This document shows, in pieces, positions 45,726 through 55,180 of a stretch of 64,000 nt of DNA (positions within the stretch are counted from its first letter, which is position 1; each line of letters opens with the position of its first letter). The translations under genes and the position numbers were made by a program. The notes below the pieces were generated by a model. The model ran no database searches and was not told where the DNA came from. It saw only the letters and a list, made by a program, of their open reading frames with translations. Source of the stretch: Prevotella veroralis DSM 19559 = JCM 6290 (GTDB taxonomy: Bacteria > Bacteroidota > Bacteroidia > Bacteroidales > Bacteroidaceae); the NCBI RefSeq assembly GCF_000377625.1, contig NZ_KB898325.1:186001-250000 (forward strand). The letters are read 5' to 3'.

Positions 45726-46858
45726 CTCTGTCCTCTTCCGTAAACTCGCTCTTGTATAATCCCGAATAGGCTTTAGCCGTACCTCGCTGGGGCGTCTCCG
45801 TGCGATACATCTCCGCTATTCTGTCGTCAGAGAAACCCATCTTTCGGAGCATCAGACGGATATTCAAAAGCTGGTAGAAACCACTGAAGAAGCGTTTTAT
45901 CCAATTCCGCTCTTCCTCGTAAATCTGCACGGTTTCTTTCAATTCGGCAATGGCTCTGTCCCTTCCCTTGACCGTGTCCTGCAAGAGAACGACTTCCTTT
46001 CGGATTTCGTTTTTCTCCTTTTCCGAAAGATGCTGTTATCGTTCGCCCTCTTGCTCCAAGTCTGCAATATGCTTCTCTGCCTTGTCGAGTTCTGGGTTCC
46101 CAAAGAGGGAGTACAGCGTGCCTTTCATTCGGAGCTTGCCTGCCTGCTTCTCCAGCTCCTTTATCTTGGCTGTGAGTTCCGCCTTTTGAGCTTCCTTCTC
46201 TTTCGTAGATTTGAGAATTTCCTTGTAATACTCCATCGTGGTGCGGTGCTTGGCTTCCGAGCCGTATACGCCCCGTTCCAATCCAAAACGCTGCACTCGC
46301 TTGGCATAGTCCGTTTGATACTGCTCCAGCTTCTTGGGCGTAAGCACATCATCGGCACAAAGCCGTACCTTGTTTTTCTTCGTCTTGTACTTCCGCTTCC
46401 CATTCTCAGCTTCCTCTTTGGCTTTCCGTCTTTCGCCCGTGACAATCGGGACGAACCGTGGCGTGAATATGGGGCGTTTCCTCGTCTGCGTGGAGTGTGG
46501 CAGCGACCACGTTGTTCGCCCCGAAAGTGGAGCGAAGCCAATCCATAGATTCATCACACCACTCGTACAGGCGTCCTTCCTGCTCTATGCGAGCCATATC
46601 CTTTGGTGAGCTTGACAGAATAAAGCGTAAGGATTTGACTTGGTTCTTTGCTACCTTTCGGTAGATACCGGCTGTGGCGATGCGATGTTCTATCGCTTCG
46701 CTACGGTTGGTGACATTTGCAGGGAATTGTACCAATTCCCTGTTCAGGTGTGTGCGAGAAGGATCGACATTACTCGGGGTATATGTCCGTGCTATATGAG
46801 CGGTATTTCCCGAGTCGTTGCTTCTCGCCTTGTCTATATGTAATACGGAGTAGCCCAT
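45724..46858 (-). pseudogene. MobV-family relaxase, broken by frameshift, stop codon and IS
   Basis: The N-terminal part (46858 to about 46450) has the MobV pattern: THLNREL near residue 37 and the metal motif HADEETPHIH (123-132). At about 46449-46453 the frame shifts: HATV should continue into VPIVTGERRKAKEE, but an extra base is present (ACGGTTCGTCCCG). The second frame runs to a TAA at 46036-46038, and the same frame then continues as QHLSEKEKNEIRKEVVLLQ. The protein is finally cut at about 45724 by the IS. With three lesions it cannot be functional. Confidence 0.85.
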
Positions 46859-46869
46859 TGTTTGAAGAT

Positions 46870-46960
46870 TGATTTAGGGGTATCCAAAGGGGCGAAGTCC
46901 CTTGGCTCAGGAGGGTATTTTTAGCGATAACGGAGTGCAGCGTGAAGAAAATACCCTAAT
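46870..46960. other. Candidate oriT
   Basis: Directly upstream of the relaxase start are an imperfect CCAAAGGGG/TCCCTTGG hairpin (about 46884-46904) and a perfect 10-bp inverted repeat AGGGTATTTT/AAAATACCCT (46912-46921 and 46948-46957). The latter encloses GCGATAACGGAGTGCAGCG. Inverted repeats next to a mob start are the usual setting of a transfer origin. The nick site is not identified. Confidence 0.5.
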
Positions 46961-47188
46961 GAGCTATGGCATTTCTCGAAATGTCCGCTCCACCCTACTC
47001 GTGCTTCTTTCTTGTTGCGTTGCATCCTGTGAATGCCTGCACGCTTTGTTTCTAAGTTTTGCTCTGCAAACTTGCTGTTCAGAGGAACTGCCGTAGCTAT
47101 CGAAACAAAGCCGTTTATTCGCATACATTTTATTTTCTGCATCTTTGAATACCTGATGATAGAATAATTTTGTTTGCTCTCTTTTGCC
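46961..47188. other. Intergenic stretch between relaxase and primase
   Basis: No convincing gene. A 73-codon minus-strand frame spans the candidate oriT but has no recognisable domain and probably reflects oriT base composition. Confidence 0.4.
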
Positions 47189-48162
47189 TTATCGTCTAAC
47201 TCCTCGTTTGCGAGATGGTATCACCTGCTTTAGTTCTGTTCTTTGGGCAACGTGGTACTCATTGAGGTCTTTGTATCGGGCATAGTATTGGCTCATATCC
47301 TCTACCTTGATGCCTGAAGATTGGATACCCTGAAGAGCTTGCCGTCCTGCTTCATCGTTGTCGAAGAATGCACGGACGGAGAGAATGCCATTCTCGCAGA
47401 GATAGGCGATGGCTCGTGGTAGATTGCTGACGGATTTCAGAACTATGGAAGGCGAAATGCTTTCTTTCCCTTTCATTGTGAGATAGGAAAGGAAGTCCAT
47501 AAAGCCCTTGAAGATGCAGAGAGGGGAGTTGTTCGTTTCTCCCGCAACTACGGATATATCCTTTGGGGCGATTGTGCCCTTGAATGTCTTGTCGTCTCGG
47601 AGTTCATACCCTCCTGCACGATTTGGAAAGCCGATGGTGGAGTACTCTCTTCCTCCTACCTCATAGCGAACGTGACGGAGATAGGGACTTGCCACAGCAA
47701 GGTCTATCTTGCGTATTTCTCGGAGATAGCTTTGCAGAGACAGGGGTAACTCTTCATAGATAGAAAGAATATGCCTTGTATTATTGGGTCGCTGTTCATC
47801 TCTTATCTGTTCTATGTGGGCTTCACGATGAAAGGAAGAGGAAGCGAGGGGGGCGCTTTTCCTTCGGCAAGATGTTCCATAGCCTCGTAGGCACTGTATC
47901 CTTGCATCCGCATCACAAGGTCGATGATACTTCCACCTTGACTCGTGCCGTAGTCGTACCACAGGTTTTGCCGAAAGTCCACTTTCAGGCTGGCATTGGG
48001 GTCTTCTCTGTAGGGAGCGTGATAAAGGGCGTAGCCGTTATAACGCTTGGCTGGCTCGATGCCGCAGTTGTGCAGGTAGTCGATTATTGGTATCGCTTTG
48101 ATGTATTGTAGATCGTAATATTCGTTGTTCATTGCTGTTATCGTTGGATTTGGATTATTCAT
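47189..48162 (-). pseudogene. Toprim primase, frameshifted in a homopolymer
   Basis: The first frame (48162 down to 47812) carries a CHC2-like domain in which the zinc-binding cysteines are absent (YHAPYREDPNASLKVDF, WYDYGTSQGGSIIDLV). The second frame, ending at 47189, holds the toprim region (CIFKGFMDFLSYL, FFDNDEAGRQAL). They join at a run of six C on the minus strand (47848-47853); adding one C restores GKAPPLASSSFHREAHIEQ. The toprim position that is normally Glu (FEGFMD) reads Lys (FKGFMD), a further sign of decay. It would have primed replication of the mobile element. Confidence 0.82.
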
Positions 48163-48496
48163 TTGTTCGTTATCTCATTATTCGCTCTGTTTTCTCTTTT
48201 TGGAATTTTCCCCTTTTTATCTTACTACTCTTCTACAGTCGGATAAGTGATTGACAGTGAAAGAGAAAAGTGTAACACTTCATTCTGTTGTATCCTTCTA
48301 TATCTCCTGTCTACACCTTTCTTTATTCATTCTGCCGTAGAAGCGTAGAAAGATTGTAGTAAGCCGTGTCGCAAGATAGATACCTCTTACAATCCTTTCT
48401 TTTTCACTGTATTATCCTTAGTTGTAGTAACGTAGTAAGGAGAATGGGAAAGAAAAGAGAAAGAAGTATTGCAAATGAGGTGATAACAACAGGGTA
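48163..48496. other. Non-coding gap with a hairpin between the ATPase and primase genes
   Basis: About 330 bp. AGAAAGATTGTA (48347-48358) and TACAATCCTTTCT (48388-48400) form an imperfect stem that could end the ATPase transcript. Nothing else is recognised. Confidence 0.45.
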
Positions 48497-49725
48497 CTAT
48501 GGTGGTTGCTCGGGGTAAATCTTACGGACGGCATAGACATATACGGGATTGCCGTTTATCCTGCGACACTCCCTTGCATAGCCAGCCTTTCGCAAGGCTT
48601 CCCCATCCGCTTGGCGGAGAGGGATTGTCGGGTATAGCAGGAGAGGTAACCCACTATCTCCGAATTGGTCATATAGAAGCGTTTCGTTGCCGTCTCCGCT
48701 TCCGTGGGAAAGGTGAAATAACAGAGCAACAGTTCCATCTCTGTCGTATAGACTTGGAAGGCTTCGCTGTTTCTATGCAATTCTACAATCTCTTCATCAT
48801 TGAACCAATAGCGAAACCCCTCATTCAACCGTGTCTTGGCTTCGCTGTAAACGGCATCCATCGGAATGCTCTTAGCTCGGTCTATATCTATTGCCAATAC
48901 CTCAAAAGGCAGAAAGCGTCTGCTCCCTGTCGGGTCGGTGAGGAAGTCGTTGCCATTGACCGAAGCCACGAAACTTGCCAAGTGGGGTCGTTCCTCGATG
49001 TGCTTCTCGTAGGGCATACGGTACTTCATCTGCGGACAGGTAATCAGGTTCTTCTGTTCGTTCTCGTCCCTTTTGTTGAGGGCTTTGAGTTGGTCGTCAA
49101 TGTTGATGATGAGGTTTTGCCCGATAAGGCTCAGCACGTCCTTCTCCTGTGGATATATCTTTCCTGTATAACGGTAGTCGGATAGAGCAGTCGGACAGAG
49201 CAAATCAAGGAACGTGGTTTTGAATTTTCCCTGCTCGCCTGTCAGCACAAGGCAGGTATGATTACGACATTGTTTGTCGTCCATCGCATTGGCGACCACT
49301 GGCACTAACCACTTGGTAAGGTATTCTTTCCATTTCTCGGGATGGATTACGCCCACGCAGTCGGCAAGGACGGTGATAGCTTCCGCATTCCCTTTCGTCA
49401 GCGGTAAGGCTTGAAAATGGGCTTGTACGGGATTGATGCGTGGGGAGAAATCGCTTTCGATAATGCTGTACAGGTTCTCGGGCAAGGTCTGTACATCGGC
49501 TTCCTTATCCAGCGCTCGCTTGAGGGTATTGATGCGGTAGCGGTCTATGGCTGTGTAATCGTCCATTCCTCGTGGGCGGTACTCCGCTCGGTGTAATACG
49601 GTGTTGTATCGAAACTCATACCGAGCCGAAAGGAACTCTTCTATTTGGGCGTTTTTGGAGGGGCTGTCCTTCTCTTCTTTTTCATTGTTTGTACTTCTTC
49701 TATTTGCTTGGTTTTGAACTTTCAA
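48497..49725 (-). pseudogene. VirE/VapE-type P-loop ATPase with a C-terminal frameshift
   Basis: The main frame covers 49725 to 48556 (389 residues). Walker A is GEQGKFKTT (163-171) and Walker B LIINIDD (205-211). GSRRFLPFEV and a C-terminal DUF3874-like part follow, as in the virulence-associated E family found with phage and plasmid primases. In the G4 run at 48601-48604 one base seems lost. Restoring it changes the end from GKPCERLAMQG to GEALRKAGYARECRRINGNP and VYVYAVRKIYPEQPP, with a stop at 48497. The last ~20 residues of the present product are therefore out of frame. Confidence 0.8.
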
Positions 49726-50162
49726 CCGAAACTGGATACTGAAACCAAGTTAGAAAACTGAATGCACAATGCCAAGGTTTGTGAGTCTGTTGCTTCGAGA
49801 TACACAAAAATGCTCCGAGAATGGGCGGGATAAACAGGAGAAATCGGAATTTAAACGTTCAAATGGCAAGATAGGAGACAAAAATGGCTCTGCAATCAAC
49901 TTTATCGGATTGCCAACGTCTGCATACTTTTTCCTCAAGAGAGAAGGGGCGGGTGTGTTCATTGGTAAGAGAGCCACTTCTATCTATATCAGAGTCACAA
50001 GTACGCACTTAGGAAAAGTGGGAGAAATAGGTACTGCTCTCTTGTACATTTGCCTGCGATTTCCTGCTGTTTCCCTTGATTTCATCAAGGCTTGGGACGA
50101 GGATTTCGCTTGCGTACATTTGCATCAAACGAAGTAGAAATAACAATTAAAACGATATTGAT
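49726..50162. other. Divergent control region upstream of the HTH genes
   Basis: 437 bp between divergent genes. Two -7 boxes, TACATTTG at 50045-50052 and at 50115-50122, face the HTH genes; the second is about 40 bp before the first start. Frames within this stretch resemble no known family and are not called. Confidence 0.55.
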
Positions 50163-50435
50163 ATGAGATTTACAGCCATCGACACCTCCGCTTGGGAGGA
50201 ACTGAAAAAGAGCATCGAAGAGTTAGCTCTTTGTATGAGAGAACATTTCGGTACGCAGCCCGAACTTCCCGACTTATTGCACAACGGGGACGTGTGCCGA
50301 ATACTGAGCATAAGTAAACGAACGCTCCAACACTATCGGGACACTTCCGTACTGCCCTTTATCCAAATCGGGCATAAGTGCTATTACAAACGTGAGGATA
50401 TAGAAGCACTCCTCAAAAAGTCCAACCGCCAGTAA
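50163..50435 (+). CDS. Helix-turn-helix protein of mobile-element type, copy 1
   Basis: 90 residues. An N-terminal helix (about 8-28) is followed by a MerR/excisionase-type winged helix: NGDVCRILSISKRTLQHYRD, then IQIGHKCYYKREDIEALL. Proteins like this serve as excisionase or regulator in Bacteroidota mobilizable elements. It lies 8 bp before a paralogue. Confidence 0.82.
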   Translation: MRFTAIDTSAWEELKKSIEELALCMREHFGTQPELPDLLHNGDVCRILSISKRTLQHYRDTSVLPFIQIGHKCYYKREDIEALLKKSNRQ

Positions 50436-50443
50436 CCACGACT

Positions 50444-50743
50444 ATGGAACACGAAATCGTAAACAGAGAAACACCCGAGATGAAACAACTCATCTCGGGC
50501 ATCAAGGAAGTAAGCAGACGCATTCGGGAGATTGCTCAAATGCACCGTCCGTTGTTTGGAGGAGAAATCTACCTCACGGGGCGAGAAGTCTGCGAACGGC
50601 TCTTCATCAGCCCCCGCACCTTGCAGGACTATCGGGACAAGAGCATTATCCCCTACGCACAAATCGCAGGGAAAATCCTCTATCGTCTCTCCGACATCAA
50701 CCGACTGCTCCAAGAAAACTATGTGAAGCGTAATACTCCATAG
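50444..50743 (+). CDS. Helix-turn-helix protein of mobile-element type, copy 2
   Basis: 99 residues, same fold as the gene before it: TGREVCERLFISPRTLQDYR, then AQIAGKILYRLSDINRLL. The two share the order and spacing of motifs and probably come from a duplication. One may be the excision factor and the other a regulator of the element. Confidence 0.82.
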   Translation: MEHEIVNRETPEMKQLISGIKEVSRRIREIAQMHRPLFGGEIYLTGREVCERLFISPRTLQDYRDKSIIPYAQIAGKILYRLSDINRLLQENYVKRNTP

Positions 50744-51120
50744 CTTGTTCTACATTACCGTTACATACGTAAAAGTGGACTATGCCATTAGCAAATAGGG
50801 CTCACGGACAACAATCAGCCATAAAGTTTGACGATGGATTCCGAATATTGTAACCTTGTAAAGCACAAAAGAGAATCGAACTCACATAGTCTGTTATCTA
50901 TGGAAAAAGCTTAACACCATTGAAATGACGATTCCCATAATGGAGGTTTCTTGTCAAGAGTTCCATTATGGGGTATTCCTTTCTAAGCTGAAAACGGCTT
51001 ATACATATCACTGTCTTTTCCATTTAGATGAGGTCAAGATTGGGAACAAGTAATGTGCCCTTCATTTTTTGTACACGTCCTCTAAAGAGATATCCCTATT
51101 TCTCGTTACTGCTGCTCATT
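50744..51120. other. Gap with a perfect inverted repeat between HTH and R-M genes
   Basis: 377 bp without a gene. CCCATAATGGA (50934-50944) and TCCATTATGGG (50962-50972) form a perfect 11-bp stem with a 17-base loop. It could be a terminator or a protein-binding site. It lies where the R-M cargo meets the backbone. Confidence 0.5.
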
Positions 51121-54100
51121 TTATAAATACTTATCAAGTATCGCCTGTTTCTCACTCGCTGCATTTTCTATTAAAGTGCGAGCTTGGGTAATCTTTAATT
51201 CTATTGCCTCTATCTGCGCAATGATGCGTTTTTGTTCCTCAAAAAGAGGTATCGGAATCTTGTATTTCTTTATATCTTCCTTATTGCCTCGTGGCATTTT
51301 AACACCTTTCTTTCCTTCCATTACATAGTCAAAAAACACATCTCTACGAAGCATATAGAAAATATACTTAGGAAGGTATTTACTTGCATCAGCAGACCGA
51401 AGAACAAGAACATCTTTTGAGCATCCACCCTCCTTGTCAGCAAACCAAATTTTCTTAAGATATGGACGAATATTTGAAATCAATATATCCTCTGCCTTAT
51501 ACTCGGTGATAGATGATATATTTGCAAATCCTTCAAATGGAAGAACCCCCAACTTATTCTGAATCATATTGTCTGTTGTAATATATGTTTCAGACTTTAT
51601 GTCACTATATTTAATGGACTTAGTAGCAAATGGAGCAATAGTATTTAACGTACTGTCTGCAAAATGTAATGAGGATAGCAAGTTCTCTATATCAGTTTCA
51701 CACTCATTAATCCGTAGCATAGCATCCGAAACAGATTTATCAACCTTGCCAATCTCTTCCACAATCTGTTTCTGAATATCAATAGGAGGAACTGGAATTT
51801 TGATATTGCCTATTATGTCAAGTGATAATTCTATTTGTCCGCTTTGTCCCAATGCCATATTTTCAATATTGTCGAATCCTATTACTCCGAATACGCATAG
51901 AGCGTATTCGGGTAAGATTAATTCTTGGTTAGGTCTAAAAATAGTAATATGGCTATCTACGACAAAATCCCCATCTTCCCCAAAGTATGTAACCCTACCA
52001 GCAGTTCCAACGCCTGTTGAATTTATCAGCAAATCACCTCTTAGAAGTTTTCTTTCATCAATAATGAAGTTTTCATCTACATAATACTTTTCGGAAAAGT
52101 CAAAATCAAACCAACCCCTCGCCTGCCCAGATTTTATTATTTGAATATTTGATTTACCATATTTGGCAGATTTTCCTCGTTTAAGTAAAACCGATAAGTC
52201 TACTAATTTGAGTTGGTTATACTTACTATCCATTAGAACTTTTCTTTTTGATGTCAACGATATGCTCTTGTCAAAATTGTCACGATCAAAGGTGAGCATG
52301 TCAATCAAAGATACACGACTGATATGAGACCGCATTCCCTCTGATATCGGTGATGTGTAATCTCCCTTGAAAGCCCGATACACATAAGTACTTGCCTTAT
52401 CGGGATTATCGTAGTCGTTCGAATCAAAAAGCTTAGTACATTCATCAATGTTCTTCCCTCTTTGGATTGCGTGGATACCCTCGTTGCCTCTACGGTTTGA
52501 AAACTCATAACCTAAGAATCGCTTTTCAACATCCTTCTCTCCGCTCTTAACAATAACAACCTTTTGTGGATATGCTAATATAAAGTACAAAAGTTTTTCA
52601 GCTTCAATACTTAGTATCGCCTCATATAACTGCGCATCAGTCTTTGCAGAGATTTTCTTTTTATACTCTGCATATATTTCGTGTGCCTTTACTTTATCAT
52701 TAGGTGATTTCTGCAGTAATGTGACATAATCGGCATAATCAAGTTCCTCCCATACGTGAGCCACATATTTTGAGGCTGGAGTTTCTATGCCGTTTATAGT
52801 AACATCATTTAAGGTACGGAAATAAGTATCAACTGCAACCTTTGTATTAGTTGCAAAATAATTATCTCTACGACGAAGGAACAGAACAACCGTATTTGTA
52901 TTGGTAGCCATAAAGGTATTACTACCCAATTCTGCTATTGCGACAATATCAAAGTATTGTAATATAATCTCACGAGCCTTAGTGTAAACACCTGAATTAC
53001 TCAATATAGAACTTGGCAGAATAACTCCTGCTACACCACCGTCTTTAAGTAGTTGCTTTGTACGTTCAACAAACAGACACTCTATTTCAGAACTGTTGTC
53101 TGTTAATGAATTATATAATTCAAAATCTTGATCCGTATAATAGTCACGAGTAGTCTGGCGGAATGAAGAAACAGAATACGGAGGATTACTCAATACAATG
53201 TCAAACTGCGGGTTATCCTTTTGTCCGTCATTTGTTTGCTTACGTAGTTTTCCCTTATACTCCTTATTATTGCAGAAATTTGCAAGTCCATCACTTAAGA
53301 TAACATTCGCCAAACCATCACCGTGCAAATAGCATCCTACCTTACCAACTTTTACAAGTCGGTAATCCTTTTCGATGCCATATACATAGTCAGTCGCCCA
53401 ATCAAAATGGCAGTTCTGCCAATTGATAAGGTGCTTTCTTGTCTCTTCAATATATTTGGAAGTATCACAGCCATTTATGATGTCCTGTATTTCGTGCATA
53501 AACTCTGTGATAAAGTGACCGCTACCAGCTGCATAGTCAATCATATATGGAAGAATCTCCCCATCCTTGCGAGAAAGCTTCTCTGTCATAATAGAATCCA
53601 AAGGAAGACTCTTGATAATAAATTGTGCAATTGGAACAGGCGTAAAGTATTGCCCAGCCTCTTGTTTGAGACCAGTAGTAAGTAACAATTCAAAGAAATC
53701 GGATAGATATTGTTGTCGTTTATTATAGCGAATTCTATATCCTTGAATCAACTCCACAACCTCTTTTACAACCTTTGCATTTTCTTCAAAAGAGGCATTG
53801 TCATATACTTCCTTAATAGCAAACTCATTATTTTTTTCAAGACGGAGTTTGTTCACCTCCTTCAATAGATACTGTTTAGTTTCTTCACTTAGGTTAGTAC
53901 AACGCTTAGAAAAATCATCATTATTGAAGTCGCTAACTGTTCTGTCTAAGAACTTTCTCATTCCCTTGCTATAGAGGTCTGTCAAGCGAAGTTGGAAATC
54001 AACGTGATTATCTCGTCCTTCAAGCCATTGAAACTTTAGCTCTTCTCCCTCATCTGTGGTCGTTTCATCATAGACCTTGCACAAGAATAGTGTAAATATC

Positions 54101-54852
54101 TTGTTGAATGCATTACCCTTGTCAGATACTACATTATGACGTAGTATTTCAAGGAAACGATTAAAGATAAAGCTTGAATCCTCTGCCTTTATCTCTTTCA
54201 ATTGTCCCTTTGTTAATGCTTTGCTTTGGAAGTTATATGGTTGTACCCAAGAATCAAAGATTCCATTATCCTTAGTGAGTTTATTCCATTTTTCATAAAT
54301 GTCCTTTACATCACCATTGCGATAATCATCTTCAATCTTTATTATTTCATTAGCATATACAAATTTACTCCCTTTCAATTCTGATGCATAAAGCATTACC
54401 ACATCAGCCTTACCACCAGATAATTGAAAATAAGTAAATAATTGACCTCCATCCTTATGGATTTTGGCCAACTCTTTATTGTACTCCTTGCCATAAGTTT
54501 TACACTCAATAAGCATATATGGAGTGCCGTCTTCACGATTAATACAAATATCTAATCGCCCAGAAGTACCATGACCAGAAGGCCATGTCTTTTCAAGAAT
54601 AATATTCTGAGGTTTATATCCTTTAATTAGTAATCTATCAACACATTCAAGCACTACGAAATTTTCAAGCTGTGAAAAATTTTGTGTAGTTTTACTTTCT
54701 GCGATAATACTATTACCATAATTAATACTCTGTTTTTCAAAATCTATTTCTATGGCATAGTCAACATATGTTTTATGATAAATGCCATTTGTTCCGTTTT
54801 TTGGAACAAATCCCAAAGTTGTAATATGTTTCTTTATATCCATAGTCCTCAT
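51121..54852 (-). CDS. Single-chain restriction-methylation-specificity protein (type IIG-like)
   Basis: 1243 residues with three activities in one chain. Residues 1-160: a type I HsdR-N-like nuclease domain with Asp101 (GRLDICI) and Glu116-Cys-Lys118 (LIECKTYG), a PD-(D/E)xK pattern. Residues about 380-760: an N6-adenine methylase with GQYFTPVPIA, the SAM loop YAAGSGHF (440-447) and NPPY (556-559). Residues about 875-1243: two HsdS-type target-recognition halves separated by coiled coils (QIVEEIGKVDKSVSDAM and the final ITQARTLIENAASEKQAIL). No helicase motor is present, so it should cut near its site like type IIG or BcgI-type enzymes. The frame is intact. A small XRE gene lies just upstream. 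Confidence 0.9.
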   Translation of the reverse strand: MRTMDIKKHITTLGFVPKNGTNGIYHKTYVDYAIEIDFEKQSINYGNSIIAESKTTQNFSQLENFVVLECVDRLLIKGYKPQNIILEKTWPSGHGTSGRLDICINREDGTPYMLIECKTYGKEYNKELAKIHKDGGQLFTYFQLSGGKADVVMLYASELKGSKFVYANEIIKIEDDYRNGDVKDIYEKWNKLTKDNGIFDSWVQPYNFQSKALTKGQLKEIKAEDSSFIFNRFLEILRHNVVSDKGNAFNKIFTLFLCKVYDETTTDEGEELKFQWLEGRDNHVDFQLRLTDLYSKGMRKFLDRTVSDFNNDDFSKRCTNLSEETKQYLLKEVNKLRLEKNNEFAIKEVYDNASFEENAKVVKEVVELIQGYRIRYNKRQQYLSDFFELLLTTGLKQEAGQYFTPVPIAQFIIKSLPLDSIMTEKLSRKDGEILPYMIDYAAGSGHFITEFMHEIQDIINGCDTSKYIEETRKHLINWQNCHFDWATDYVYGIEKDYRLVKVGKVGCYLHGDGLANVILSDGLANFCNNKEYKGKLRKQTNDGQKDNPQFDIVLSNPPYSVSSFRQTTRDYYTDQDFELYNSLTDNSSEIECLFVERTKQLLKDGGVAGVILPSSILSNSGVYTKAREIILQYFDIVAIAELGSNTFMATNTNTVVLFLRRRDNYFATNTKVAVDTYFRTLNDVTINGIETPASKYVAHVWEELDYADYVTLLQKSPNDKVKAHEIYAEYKKKISAKTDAQLYEAILSIEAEKLLYFILAYPQKVVIVKSGEKDVEKRFLGYEFSNRRGNEGIHAIQRGKNIDECTKLFDSNDYDNPDKASTYVYRAFKGDYTSPISEGMRSHISRVSLIDMLTFDRDNFDKSISLTSKRKVLMDSKYNQLKLVDLSVLLKRGKSAKYGKSNIQIIKSGQARGWFDFDFSEKYYVDENFIIDERKLLRGDLLINSTGVGTAGRVTYFGEDGDFVVDSHITIFRPNQELILPEYALCVFGVIGFDNIENMALGQSGQIELSLDIIGNIKIPVPPIDIQKQIVEEIGKVDKSVSDAMLRINECETDIENLLSSLHFADSTLNTIAPFATKSIKYSDIKSETYITTDNMIQNKLGVLPFEGFANISSITEYKAEDILISNIRPYLKKIWFADKEGGCSKDVLVLRSADASKYLPKYIFYMLRRDVFFDYVMEGKKGVKMPRGNKEDIKKYKIPIPLFEEQKRIIAQIEAIELKITQARTLIENAASEKQAILDKYL

Positions 54853-54902
54853 AACCTACTTTATAAGATTAAGAAATAAAAATAGCTCTACTATTGTATA
54901 TT

Positions 54903-55061
54903 TTATTTTTTGTTAGGAACTAACAAGTCTCTAACATCCACATCCAAAATATCGGCTATCTGATATAGTATGGGAATTGAAGGCTGATGCTTATTGGTAA
55001 CATAAAGATTCACCGTATTGAAACTCTTGCCCAACCGAGTTGAGAGTTTCGTTTGGCTCAT
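54903..55061 (-). CDS. Small XRE-type regulator of the R-M system, with an upstream in-frame stop
   Basis: The full homologous frame is 55097-54903 (64 codons), starting MNKIREVLK, but codon 10 is TGA (55070-55068). From the next ATG (55061) it encodes 52 residues: MSQTKLSTRLGKSFNTVNLY, then VTNKHQPSIPILYQIADILD and VDVRDLLV. This is a Cro/C1-type helix-turn-helix like the controller proteins of R-M systems. The restart loses the first helix. It ends 50 bp before the R-M start and shares its strand, so it is the first gene of that operon. It is either a truncated working regulator or a fresh pseudogene. Confidence 0.75.
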   Translation of the reverse strand: MSQTKLSTRLGKSFNTVNLYVTNKHQPSIPILYQIADILDVDVRDLLVPNKK

Positions 55062-55128
55062 TCCTTTTCATTTCAAAACTTCTCTTATCTTATTCATATT
55101 GCACCTATGAAACCATACTTTATGAGTG

Positions 55129-55152
55129 CAAATATACACAATATTATTGTGT
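55129..55152 (-). promoter_or_regulatory. Promoter and palindromic operator of the R-M operon
   Basis: TATATTTG on the minus strand (55136-55129) is a -7 box 32 bp before the original XRE start. It abuts a perfect palindrome ACACAATATTATTGTGT (55136-55152). This placement fits autorepression or activation by the XRE protein. Confidence 0.6.
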
Positions 55153-55180
55153 AGCCTGCACGAATTTAGTTTTATTTTTC

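Noticed and set aside
45670..45984. Longer N-terminus for the IS982 transposase
   Set aside because: The extra residues continue the relaxase frame; the standard transposase start is the ATG at 45669.
46036..46557. Separate coiled-coil gene on the minus strand
   Set aside because: It is the shifted continuation of the MobV relaxase, not an independent gene.
46921..47142. 73-codon minus-strand frame upstream of the relaxase
   Set aside because: It spans the candidate oriT, has no domain, and has no clear start signal.
49769..50137. 122-codon plus-strand frame between the ATPase and HTH genes
   Set aside because: No recognisable domain, odd composition, and it overlaps promoter boxes for the HTH genes at 50045 and 50115.
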